Source: Bacteroides bouchesdurhonensis
GTDB lineage: Bacteria; Bacteroidota; Bacteroidia; Bacteroidales; Bacteroidaceae
NCBI RefSeq assembly: GCF_900155865.1
Contig: NZ_LT707006.1
Span: 4,447,779 to 4,511,778 of the forward strand
Direction: 5' to 3'
Length of the DNA stretch: 64,000 nt
Shown here in pieces: positions 1 through 7,695 of the stretch; position 1 is the stretch's first letter, and the number at the start of each line of letters is the position of its first letter. The notes beneath the pieces are model-generated. The model worked only from the letters and a program-made list of their open reading frames with translations. It was not told the DNA's origin and did not search any database. The translations under genes and the position numbers were made by a program.

Positions 1-344
1 GTCACAATGAGGGTTTCCATCGCTCCAAGTTTTACGAATGGAAGTTGCGTTTCAAAATCACAGATGAAGAGCTTGCCTGTTCCCCCATGGAGGATATGGT
101 AGGTTTCAGTCCCATTATCATAGAGGACCGACAGGCTTTACCGGCTTCCCATTCCGCCCCTATGTCTCCTCCCGCTACGGAACCTTACCGGCCGATGAGA
201 CAACCGTGCAAGGTTGTAGATAACTCAGAGATCTCCCTTGAACTTCCCAACGGGATGAAATTGAAATTTAAAGGTCAGTCCGGTTGCAAGGCTGCCCTGA
301 GTTTTATCTCTAAAATATACAATGCCAATGTTCTGCCTAAATGA
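1..344 (+). CDS. tnpA: IS66 accessory protein TnpA (OrfA), 5' end cut by window
   Basis: Small accessory protein of IS66 transposition, with a helix-turn-helix type N-terminus. The frame is already open at base 3, so the start codon lies to the left of the window. Visible landmarks are FHRSKFYEWK just after the expected helix-turn-helix and the conserved C-terminal LPNGMKLKFKG patch. The middle is proline-rich and variable, as usual in this family. The stop codon overlaps the start of TnpB, the usual coupled arrangement. Assignment rests on these motifs and on the neighbours. Confidence 0.85.
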   Translation, partial: HNEGFHRSKFYEWKLRFKITDEELACSPMEDMVGFSPIIIEDRQALPASHSAPMSPPATEPYRPMRQPCKVVDNSEISLELPNGMKLKFKGQSGCKAALSFISKIYNANVLPK

Positions 345-690
345 TAACATGCGCTACTTCCTGTGCGGCGGCTATACAGACATGCGCAAAAGGATTTTCA
401 GTCTCAGCGGTCTTGTCCATGACAAGATGGGTGGTGATGTAAGAAGCGGCGATGTCTATCTGTTCGTGAATCGTGCGAAAAACCGTCTCAAATTGCTTCA
501 CGCGGAAACCGGCGGCTTGGTTCTGTATGAGAAGCTTCTTGAAGAGGGTACTTTTAAACTGCCTGATTATGATCCCGACACAAAATCCTATCCCATGACG
601 TGGAGCGATCTGGTGATGATGGTCGAAGGAATAAGTGAGGACAAGAAAAAACGTCAGAGGCGTCTGCGGGATCTGAGAAAGAGGTGGTGA
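328..690 (+). CDS. tnpB: IS66 accessory protein TnpB (OrfB)
   Basis: IS66 Orf2 family protein of about 120 residues, needed for transposition in studied IS66 elements though its biochemistry is unclear. Recognisable family features are TDMRKRIFSLSGLV near the start, DVYLFVNRAKNRLKLLH in the middle and a basic C-terminus. I chose ATG at 328 because the family usually begins MF-x-L; an in-frame ATG two codons upstream is possible. Either start overlaps the 3' end of TnpA, suggesting translational coupling. Confidence 0.88.
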   Translation: MFCLNDNMRYFLCGGYTDMRKRIFSLSGLVHDKMGGDVRSGDVYLFVNRAKNRLKLLHAETGGLVLYEKLLEEGTFKLPDYDPDTKSYPMTWSDLVMMVEGISEDKKKRQRRLRDLRKRW

Positions 691-778
691 TGCCTTAAAA
701 GACACTGAAAATAAACCTTTTGCAAACTTGCCTATCCCGATTTTTTTCCTTATCTTTATATCACAAATAAATCAGGAA

Positions 779-2374
779 ATGACAAGGGAAGACACATTAG
801 TGCAAATGATACAGTCCTTGAAGGAGCAACTTTCTGTGATGGCGGCGACCAACCGCAAGCAGAATGAGACGATTGTCTCGCAAGCCCAAACAATCGAGGA
901 ACTCCGGAGTACGATAGTTGATCTGAACGCTTCACTGGCATGGCTGAAAAGGAAAGTGTTCGGAAAGATGAGTGAGAAATGTAAACCCATTAAGGGGGAC
1001 CCCATGCTCCCTTTTGAATACGGCGATCTGGAACAGGTCGAGGCGGAAATCGAAGAAGCCCGCAACAGGGCGGCGGCGCAGATTACCGTCCCGAAAGTCC
1101 AGATCGCCGAAAAAACATCCCGCCGTAACCGGGTGGTGATGGATGACCTGCCTGTGGTTACCGTCGTCATCGAACCCGAAGGCCTTGATCCCGATAAATA
1201 CGTCAAGATAGACGAGGAACACACCAGAACTCTTGAGATGAAGCCGGGATATCTCTATGTGAAAGACACGGTACGTCCCACGTATGCCCTCAAGGATGAC
1301 ACGGAAGCCATTGAGAACGGCAGGAAAACTGTTATAACCGCTCCCATGCCACTGATGCCCATATATAAAGGCATGCCCGGGGCTTCCATGCTCGCTGAGG
1401 TCCTCTTACAGAAATACGAATACCATGTCCCGTTCTACCGACAAGTGAAACAGCTGGAACATCTGGGGGTGAAGCTGTCACGAAAGACATTGGGAGGTTG
1501 GTTCAAACCCGTCTGCGAACTTCTGGAACCGCTTTATCTGGAACTCAAGAAGGTAGTACTCTCCTCCGATTATATACAGGTTGACGAGACCACGCTTCCG
1601 GTTATAGACCATGACAGGCACAAGGCGGCGAAGGAGTACATCTGGATGGTCCGAGCGGCTATGCCGCGCCTGCTCTTCTTCCATTATGACGACGGTTCAC
1701 GTGCGCAGAAAGTGGCGGTCGAACTCCTGAAGCCGTTCAAGGGATACCTTCAATGTGACGGTTACTCCGCTTATGACATTTTTGAAGAGAAGGAGGATGT
1801 GCATCTGTGTGCTTGTCTCGCACACATACGCAGGCATCTGGAGTCAGGAAAGGAAGAAAACCGGGAATATGCCATGCAGGGACTTAAATTTATACAAGAC
1901 CTGTATAATGTGGAGCATATGGCTGATGAGCGGCAACTCTCCTATGAGGAACGTGCGGCACTGCGGCAGCGTCTGGCCGGACCACTGCTTGACGCCTTTG
2001 AGCTCTGGCTTCAGAACACATACCCCAAAGTACTTAAACGCAGTCTTATGGGAAAGGCCATAGCCTATACTTATCCTCTCATGCCAAGAATGAGACACTA
2101 TCTGTATGATGGAAGAATCTTTATTGACAACAACGGGGCGGAAAACGCACTGAGACCTATCGTTCTGACCAGAAAAAACATGCTGTTCTGTGGGAATCAG
2201 GAGGCGGCTAAAAATACAGCTGTCATCTGTTCGTTGCTCAGCTCCTGCAAGGAGTGTGGAGTCAATCCGCGCGAATGGTTGAACCATGTCATCACAAAAC
2301 TGCCATATTACCTCGAACCCAAATCGAGCAGGAATCTCCGGGAGTTGCTTCCGGACAAGTGGACATTAGCATGA
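779..2374 (+). CDS. tnpC: IS66 transposase TnpC
   Basis: DDE transposase of IS66 type, 531 residues. Residues 1-60 form a leucine-zipper-like coiled coil, followed by a linker with WLKRKVFGKMSEK. The catalytic core carries the expected triad: D269 in VDETT, D327 in CDGYSAYD and E455 in NNGAENALRP. The C-terminus matches the small IS66 C-terminal domain (SCKECGVNPREWL). The start at 779 is preferred over an upstream in-frame ATG at 728 because it begins MTREDTL, has AGGAA just before it, and avoids a hydrophobic extension unlike the family. No frameshift or stop is seen. Confidence 0.93.
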   Translation: MTREDTLVQMIQSLKEQLSVMAATNRKQNETIVSQAQTIEELRSTIVDLNASLAWLKRKVFGKMSEKCKPIKGDPMLPFEYGDLEQVEAEIEEARNRAAAQITVPKVQIAEKTSRRNRVVMDDLPVVTVVIEPEGLDPDKYVKIDEEHTRTLEMKPGYLYVKDTVRPTYALKDDTEAIENGRKTVITAPMPLMPIYKGMPGASMLAEVLLQKYEYHVPFYRQVKQLEHLGVKLSRKTLGGWFKPVCELLEPLYLELKKVVLSSDYIQVDETTLPVIDHDRHKAAKEYIWMVRAAMPRLLFFHYDDGSRAQKVAVELLKPFKGYLQCDGYSAYDIFEEKEDVHLCACLAHIRRHLESGKEENREYAMQGLKFIQDLYNVEHMADERQLSYEERAALRQRLAGPLLDAFELWLQNTYPKVLKRSLMGKAIAYTYPLMPRMRHYLYDGRIFIDNNGAENALRPIVLTRKNMLFCGNQEAAKNTAVICSLLSSCKECGVNPREWLNHVITKLPYYLEPKSSRNLRELLPDKWTLA

Positions 2375-2376
2375 GA

Positions 2377-2431
2377 CAAATCCATAGACAGTCCATGGAA
2401 AGTCCACGGAAAATCCATGGACAATCCACGA
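2377..2431 (+). repeat. Five 11-bp tandem repeats after the transposase gene
   Basis: TCCA cores start at 2381, 2392, 2403, 2414 and 2425, exactly 11 bp apart. The units differ at a few bases (for example GTCCATGGAAA and GTCCACGGAAA). The array begins three bases after the TnpC stop and lies about 130 bp inside the inferred IS right end. The near-helical period would place all cores on one face of the DNA, so transposase-binding sites are one possibility; this is inference. Confidence 0.7.
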
Positions 2432-2559
2432 CAATCTCACTTCTGAGATACGACAACCAAACATGAGCAGTAATAATCATATCTGACCACCATTAAGGTA
2501 GTGCGTAAACAAACTACACTAAAATCAAATACGCAAGATGGAGTTGTTCAACCGCTTAC

Positions 2560-3387
2560 GTTATTACAGACCTTACTTTTCTGAACAACGAGCAACTACC
2601 GCAATATGATGAGGGAAGAGGAATTATCTACGACATATATTGCAGTACCGATACGGGAGAAAAGATCATTGTGGAAATGCAGAACAAATCACAGTTGCAT
2701 TTTAAAGAACGCGCTTTATTCTATCTATCCAACGCAATAGCACAGCAAGGAGAAGCAGGAACAGAGTGGAAGTTCAATTTAAAAGCAGTATACGGAGTGT
2801 TCTTTATGAACTTTCTGCTAAATGACAATGTTAAGTTACGTACCGATGTGATATTGGCCGATCGCGAAACAGGTGAACTGTTCAGCGACAGGATGCGGCA
2901 AATATTCATCGCGCTACCACGCTTCTGCAAAGAAGAGCATGAATGTGAGAATGATTTTGAACGTTGGATTTATACATTAAAAAATATGGAGACACTCAAA
3001 CGAATGCCTTTCAAGGCGCGCAAGGCAGTCTTCGAGAAATTAGAAGAAATTGCCGATGTAGCTTCTTTGAGCAAAGAAGAGAGAGAACGTTATCAAAATA
3101 GCGTGAATGTGTATCGTACACACCTATGTGTTATGGATGCTGCAAAAGAGGAAGGACGCGAAGAAGGACGTCAAGAGGGACGTGAAGAAGGACGTCAAGA
3201 AGGACGTGAAGAAGGTCTTAAAGAAGGGCTTAAAAAAGGACATCAAGAAGGACATCAAGAAGGGCTCAAAGAAGGACGTGAGGAAGAGCGTCTAATAATT
3301 GTCCGTAATTTAAAGTCCGCCGGAATGTCCGACGAGCTCATAGCTAAAGCAACAGGAGTATCTTTAGAAGAAATAAGGAAATTATAA
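2560..3387 (+). pseudogene. Rpn / PD-(D/E)XK transposase-like gene, 3' part cut off by IS66
   Basis: The frame reads VITDLTFLNNEQLPQYDE from the first base after the IS, then YDIYC, the nuclease-like IVEMQNKSQ, ENDFERWIYTLKNMETL and a C-terminal leucine-rich end. This is the Rpn family of recombination-promoting nuclease/transposase-like proteins. Roughly the first 60 residues, with the usual DLTFKRIFG-type start, are missing and should lie beyond the left end of the IS. Residues encoded at about 3148-3290 are a run of EGRE/EGRQ four-residue repeats (12-nt DNA units). A truncated product starting at an internal codon is conceivable but the gene is broken. Confidence 0.85.
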
Positions 3388-3472
3388 GGCTCCTCTATTG
3401 GTGCCATTACTAAGCCAAGAAAAATGTGACACTCGTCAGAAACTTGACAATGTCCAAAGTTCATCCACGCTC

Positions 3473-3909
3473 GGATGCGGCAAATATTCATCGCACTACC
3501 ACGCTTCTGTAAAGAAGAGCATGAATGTGAGAATGATTTTGAACGTTGGATTTATACATTAAAAAATATGGAGACACTCAAACGAATGCCTTTCAAGGCG
3601 CGCAAGGCAGTCTTCGAGAAATTAGAAGAAATTGCCGATGTAGCTTCTTTGAGCAAAGAAGAGAGAGAACGTTATCAAAATAGTGTGAATGTGTATCGTA
3701 CACACCTATGTGTAATGGATGCTGCAAAAGAGGAAGGACGCGAAGAGGGACGTCAAGAAGGACGTCAAGAAGGACGTGAAGAAGGGCTCAAAGAGGGACG
3801 TGAAGAAGAGCGTCTAATAATTGCCCGTAATTTAAAGTCCGCCGGAATGTCCGACGAGCTCATAGCTAAAGCAACAGGAGTATCTATAGAAGAAATAAGG
3901 AAATTATAG
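3473..3909 (+). pseudogene. Tandem duplicate of the Rpn gene 3' end
   Basis: Nearly identical to 2891-3387, starting abruptly at GGATGCGGCAAATATTC and keeping the same stop; weaker similarity continues about 30 bp past both stops. It has no family N-terminus or nuclease core. From the shared ATG to the stop this copy is 435 nt against 495 nt in the first, a 60-nt deficit equal to five 12-nt EGR-type units. The direct duplication (offset 582 bp) looks recent because the rest differs by only a few bases. Confidence 0.85.
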
Positions 3910-3954
3910 ACTCCCTATCATCCTGTCATAACTAAGCTATTAAAATACTAGTTT

Positions 3955-4069
3955 TTATTGTCACTTGTCACTTTTCCGCATTAAACATCTGATAATCAAC
4001 AACAAATCAGTGACAATAGACAGTGACAACAGAGTGACAATAAGAGTTCAAAGCATTTTTATTGTCACT
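3955..4069 (+). repeat. Copy A of a ~115-bp GTGACAATA repeat element
   Basis: Order of sites: ATTGTCAC and GTCAC in inverted sense (3957-3964, 3967-3971), a spacer with TGATAATCAAC, three direct AGTGACAA sites with GTGAC starting at 4010, 4023 and 4034 (spacing 13 and 11), then an inverted TTATTGTCACT ending at 4069. The last direct site and the final inverted site can form a hairpin. The same architecture occurs at 55241-55354 and, on the other strand, at 58510-58625. Function unknown. The element starts 46 bp after the duplicated Rpn stop. Confidence 0.85.
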
Positions 4070-4081
4070 CGTTAAACTTCT

Positions 4082-4208
4082 TATTAATACTTATGCAACA
4101 ATCGTTGCAGATTTAATATCCTCTTCCCATCTTCCATTTATTGCCGAGTCAGTTTTTCCATAACCATATTTGCGACTCTATTATAAGTCATGAGCATAAG
4201 TATTAATA
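4082..4208. repeat. 15-bp inverted repeats flanking 97 bp
   Basis: TATTAATACTTATGC at 4082-4096 is repeated in inverted orientation at 4194-4208 with no mismatch. The 97-bp interior has no coding frame. This could be a small non-autonomous transposon relic or an invertible segment. I see no good promoter inside it that would favour a phase switch. Confidence 0.6.
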
Positions 4209-4291
4209 GATTAGTTCATCTCCTCCTATTACAAACTTTATTTTCTTTAATGGTAAAGTTATTTCTTATTAATTATAATCTATAAACGGAA

Positions 4292-4334
4292 ATTGCGTTT
4301 ATATAAACAGAAGTTTCATTTATATAAACGCAAT
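4292..4334. promoter_or_regulatory. Large dyad (16-bp arms) upstream of the fimbrial operon
   Basis: ATTGCGTTTATATAAA at 4292-4307 pairs perfectly with its reverse complement at 4319-4334 across an 11-nt loop. Each arm also holds a near-palindrome GTTTATATAAAC, and degenerate copies (TTTATACAAATGCAA) follow to about 4353. It could be an operator or an RNA hairpin. No T-run follows, so it is not an obvious terminator. Confidence 0.55.
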
Positions 4335-4833
4335 CTTTGTTTATACAAATGCAACTTCCATTTACAGATTACTTCTAACAAAAACAAATTATCTATTAAA
4401 GGAAAAGAAGTTAGGTATTAAAGAACAAGAAGTTTGTTATTACAAAGATGGATAATATCTATTAATAACAAATGGATTATTCATGTAGTCATTGTATCTC
4501 ACCATTATATATAAGAACTGATAGGATAAGTGTGCTTCATAACCCATGTAAAAAGAGACATGAGTTCCCAGAAATTAGTCCCAAGGAGAAGCAACTGTAA
4601 ATCATTCAAGAAGCATAAGAACCTCCAACTCCCACAAGAATACCAGGAATTCATCCGGTTCAACAAGAAAATAATAAAAATCAAAGAAGAAACGCATGTG
4701 TTAAATCATAAACAAAGAGGGCGAATTAATCATAACGCATGTAGTTTTATTCAATACACGAACAAAACACCTACCACAAACAACAAAATCAAAAGTTTGC
4801 AGAAACCACCTTGAAAATTGAAAAAAATGCCAA
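4335..4833. other. AT-rich non-coding stretch
   Basis: No convincing gene is seen on either strand. A 94-codon frame at 4530-4814 lacks a ribosome binding site and has biased, low-complexity composition. Apart from weak copies of the adjacent dyad at its left edge I see no structured feature here. Confidence 0.5.
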
Positions 4834-4864
4834 TCTTCAAAACTACAAATCTCCCATATCTTTG
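4834..4864 (+). promoter_or_regulatory. Candidate promoter of the fimbrial operon
   Basis: TATCTTTG at 4857-4864 fits the Bacteroides -7 element TAnnTTTG. The -33 region (TCTTCAA at 4834-4840) is only a partial match. Transcription would start near 4871 and leave a leader of about 310 nt before the first fimbrial gene. The leader has short hairpin-forming stretches near 4990-5050, so post-transcriptional control is possible. Confidence 0.5.
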
Positions 4865-5184
4865 CAATGTCGATAAGGAACAAACGAGTTCCTTGAAACG
4901 ATTGAGAACAAAACAATTTATAAAAAATAAGTAGTAAAAAACAAATAAACAAACATTGCCTATCGAAAAGGAAAAAACAATCCCCTACACGGAAGCAACT
5001 CTCTTCCTTATTATATATAAGGACTTCCGAAGTTCCTCTCTGGAACTAGAACCCCACAGATGAAACAAGCTCTCACATTATTATCAACTACAATTTTTAA
5101 TAATGACTCTTTCTCAAAAAAGAAAAAAACAAAAGTATTTTAAAAAGAAAAAATCAAATAATTATCATTCAAATCATTTAAATT

Positions 5185-6456
5185 ATGAAACTTAGAAATT
5201 TATTTTTAGCAGGGATCGCTGCATTTGCAATGGCATCATGCAGCAATGAAGTTGAAGGTATCGACAATGGCGATAACGGTACAAAAGATGCTATTATGCA
5301 GTTTGGCATTTCATTTGCAAATTCTTCAAACACAGGAGTAAGAGAAGCCGCAAATGGAGGAGAAGATAAAGGTATACTAGCAGAACAGAATTTCACAGAT
5401 GCTACCATTGTCATAGAGCAAGAAGGTAAGAGAAATATTCTGAATGTTCTTAAAGAAGACTTTAAGTCAGAAACAAGTACAACAACTACGATTCTATGGC
5501 TAAAAGAAAAAATAGCTGTAAATCCGGGAGAGGCAAGTGTTTGGGTATTTTTGAATGCTTCTTCAGCACTAAAAAGTGCTTTATCAACAACAAATGATTA
5601 CAAAACTTTAAAAGAAACAGCTTCATTCACTGGAAACATAAAAGCATTGGAAAATACGGGAGGAATCGCAGAAGCTAATCATTTTTTAATGAGCAATGCT
5701 AGTGGTAATGCCGAGCCTGCAAATTTTAAAGCAAATGAGACTAATGATCTGACAGTAAATGTTAGCCGTGTAGCTTCTAAATTAGAAGAAACCACCCCTG
5801 TAGATAACACCTACAACGTAACAGATGATGCAGAAAATTTAGCAGACAAGACATTAAAAGTTAAATTGACAGATTTTGCATACGCAGGTTTGCAACAAGA
5901 AGTTTCAGTTCTTGCAGGCGGAACAGTAACTCGTAATTTATTTGCCCCATATAATTCAACAGCATTCGATGGTTTTATCTTCCAAAAATTTGTAGCTACT
6001 GAAACCGAAGGTGCCGTAAGCAACTACTGTATGGAGAATTTGATGGGAGATGCAATTGAAACATATACTAACGTTATCTATAAAGGTGAAATCAGCGTGA
6101 ATGGTAAAGTAGGAACACTCTACATTACGTCAGACAACAAAGCTTTTACAAGTGTAGAAGAGATGGCAAAAGCTGGTTATAATTTCGCAGGATTAACAGA
6201 AAGCACTTCTATTGATGACTGTTGGAACAACTATGCTTTAAGAAAATACGATAAGGGCGTATGTTACTATGTAGCAAAAATTGAAACAGCCGGTCAAGGT
6301 GCAAAGATTGTACGTAACAACATCTACCGTTTAAAAGTAAACTCAATTAAAGGAATTGGTTCTGTCCTTCCCAAAACATTTGATGATCCTACATTGCTAA
6401 ACTTAAAAGTAGGAATTGAAGCTTGGACAGTAAACGATAACGCATTCAATCTCTAA
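5185..6456 (+). CDS. Mfa1-like major fimbrial subunit (lipoprotein precursor)
   Basis: Major structural subunit of a type V-style fimbria, 423 residues. The N-terminus is a lipoprotein signal ending AFAMASC, so the precursor should be lipidated, moved to the surface and matured by proteolysis as in Porphyromonas Mfa1. The C-terminus (VRNNIYRLKVNSIKGIG, then WTVNDNAFNL) is the conserved donor-strand region of Mfa1-type subunits. It is first in the operon, has a long leader, and is followed by a strong hairpin that may set its high expression relative to the accessory genes. Family assignment is from the termini; the middle is variable. Confidence 0.85.
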   Translation: MKLRNLFLAGIAAFAMASCSNEVEGIDNGDNGTKDAIMQFGISFANSSNTGVREAANGGEDKGILAEQNFTDATIVIEQEGKRNILNVLKEDFKSETSTTTTILWLKEKIAVNPGEASVWVFLNASSALKSALSTTNDYKTLKETASFTGNIKALENTGGIAEANHFLMSNASGNAEPANFKANETNDLTVNVSRVASKLEETTPVDNTYNVTDDAENLADKTLKVKLTDFAYAGLQQEVSVLAGGTVTRNLFAPYNSTAFDGFIFQKFVATETEGAVSNYCMENLMGDAIETYTNVIYKGEISVNGKVGTLYITSDNKAFTSVEEMAKAGYNFAGLTESTSIDDCWNNYALRKYDKGVCYYVAKIETAGQGAKIVRNNIYRLKVNSIKGIGSVLPKTFDDPTLLNLKVGIEAWTVNDNAFNL

Positions 6457-6484
6457 TCTGCATCCCACACAGACAAACTTATAA

Positions 6485-6513
6485 AAGAGGGGAAGGTACT
6501 ACCCTCCCCTCTT
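6485..6513 (+). terminator. Strong stem-loop after the major fimbrial subunit gene
   Basis: AAGAGGGGAAGGT and ACCCTCCCCTCTT form a 13-bp stem with one mismatch and a 3-nt loop. It is followed by CTTCACTTAA and not by a T-run, so it may be a leaky terminator or a 3' stabiliser that keeps major-subunit mRNA above the downstream genes. Confidence 0.6.
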
Positions 6514-6573
6514 CACTTAAAGAATTTGCCAAACAAAGCAAAACAAGAATTTCAATAGAAAAAACCTAAAAGC

Positions 6574-7683
6574 ATGAAACGGATATTCACTAACATACAG
6601 AAAAAAGTAAGCAAACTGATGCTACTCACCGTATTGGCTGGTGCAATCGCATCTTGTGATTCTGTCCTCGATTTTGAGGATGGCGATTGTGACATCAAAT
6701 ACCGAGTAAAATTCAAGTATGACTACAACATGGAGAAAGTAGACGCTTTCGCACAAAATGTGAAATCAGTCACGCTTTATGCTTTTGATAACGACGGTAA
6801 TTTCGTTTACCAAAAGACAGACCAAGGAGAACCCTTGGCTGACGGAAGTTACGCTATGGACGTGGACATCGATCCGCAAAAATACCACCTCGTCACTTGG
6901 GCAGGACTTGACAACGAATCGTTCGCTGTTCCTGTGATGACTAAACAATCAGAGATAACAGACCTCACCGTTTTGACACTTCGCGATCCGGCTGTACGTG
7001 CCTCAGAAGGTGAAGAAGACCAATATATTGTAAAGAAGAACCTTTCTCCATTATGGCACGGTGAAGCCATCGAAGGAAAAAGCGTACTTTACACCACTCC
7101 GGCTTCAGGGAATAGTGTCCGCGAAGAAGTTACAACCATCGGATTAATGAAGAACACGAACAATATACGCATCGTAGTGGCACAAGTAAACCAACACCCG
7201 GAAAAAGAAATTCCGGCAACAAGAGCTATCAAAGATGATATGTTCACGTACGCTATCTACGATGACAATGGGAAAATGAATTATGACAACTCCCTGATGG
7301 AGGATAACCTGCTCACTTATCAGCCGTTTGTTACAGAAACAGACAGAGTGACAACCAGAGCATTCAGTGACGAAGACGAAGCAGCCAATACTTACCCGGC
7401 AGCAATAGCTGAAATCAGTGTAGCCAGACTAGTGGAAACTCAAAATCCCAAACTAAAGATATACAACAAAGAGAATCAAACGGAATTGCTACCCGATGGA
7501 GCACTCATCCGTTACCTCGGATTGCTGAAAGAACAGAACTTCATAGATATGCCACTGCAAGAATATCTGGACCGCCAAGATTCTTATGGCATGGTTTTCT
7601 TTGTGGATGAGAATCTCACATTAATCAATACTGTCATTCAGATTAATGATTGGGTAATAAACCTTAATGATTTTGACCTCTAA
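6574..7683 (+). CDS. FimB/Mfa2 family fimbrial protein (likely anchor)
   Basis: 369 residues with a lipoprotein signal ending AGAIASC at about residue 28. The following DFEDGDCDIKYRVKFKYDY stretch is typical of the FimB/Mfa2 family. In Porphyromonas, Mfa2 caps and anchors the fimbria and limits its length; the same role is inferred here from family and position directly after the major subunit. The C-terminal end (INDWVINLNDFDL) resembles the terminal strand of other fimbrillins. No frameshift is seen. The next gene starts 12 bp after the stop. Confidence 0.85.
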   Translation: MKRIFTNIQKKVSKLMLLTVLAGAIASCDSVLDFEDGDCDIKYRVKFKYDYNMEKVDAFAQNVKSVTLYAFDNDGNFVYQKTDQGEPLADGSYAMDVDIDPQKYHLVTWAGLDNESFAVPVMTKQSEITDLTVLTLRDPAVRASEGEEDQYIVKKNLSPLWHGEAIEGKSVLYTTPASGNSVREEVTTIGLMKNTNNIRIVVAQVNQHPEKEIPATRAIKDDMFTYAIYDDNGKMNYDNSLMEDNLLTYQPFVTETDRVTTRAFSDEDEAANTYPAAIAEISVARLVETQNPKLKIYNKENQTELLPDGALIRYLGLLKEQNFIDMPLQEYLDRQDSYGMVFFVDENLTLINTVIQINDWVINLNDFDL

Positions 7684-7695
7684 AAAACAAACAAG

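Larger units (their letters stand above)
1..2559 (+). mobile_element. IS66-family insertion sequence, right part
   Basis: Three genes in IS66 order (TnpA, TnpB, TnpC) are followed by about 185 bp of non-coding DNA. The left end lies outside the window. The right end is placed at 2559 because the sequence there ends in CCGCTTAC, fitting the GTAA...TTAC termini of IS66 elements, and because an Rpn-family reading frame resumes at 2560 with GTTATTAC. IS66 elements usually duplicate 8 bp of target, so GTTATTAC at 2560-2567 should also flank the unseen left end. All three genes look intact apart from the window cut, so the element may still be active. Confidence 0.8.

Noticed and set aside
3107..3295. 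Lysine/aspartate repeat frame overlapping the Rpn EGR array
   Set aside because: It is the shifted reading of the 12-nt repeat and does not extend into any domain.
4530..4814. 94-codon frame in the gap before the fimbrial operon
   Set aside because: No ribosome binding site, low-complexity Lys/Asn/Gln-rich composition expected from AT-rich DNA, and no family resemblance.
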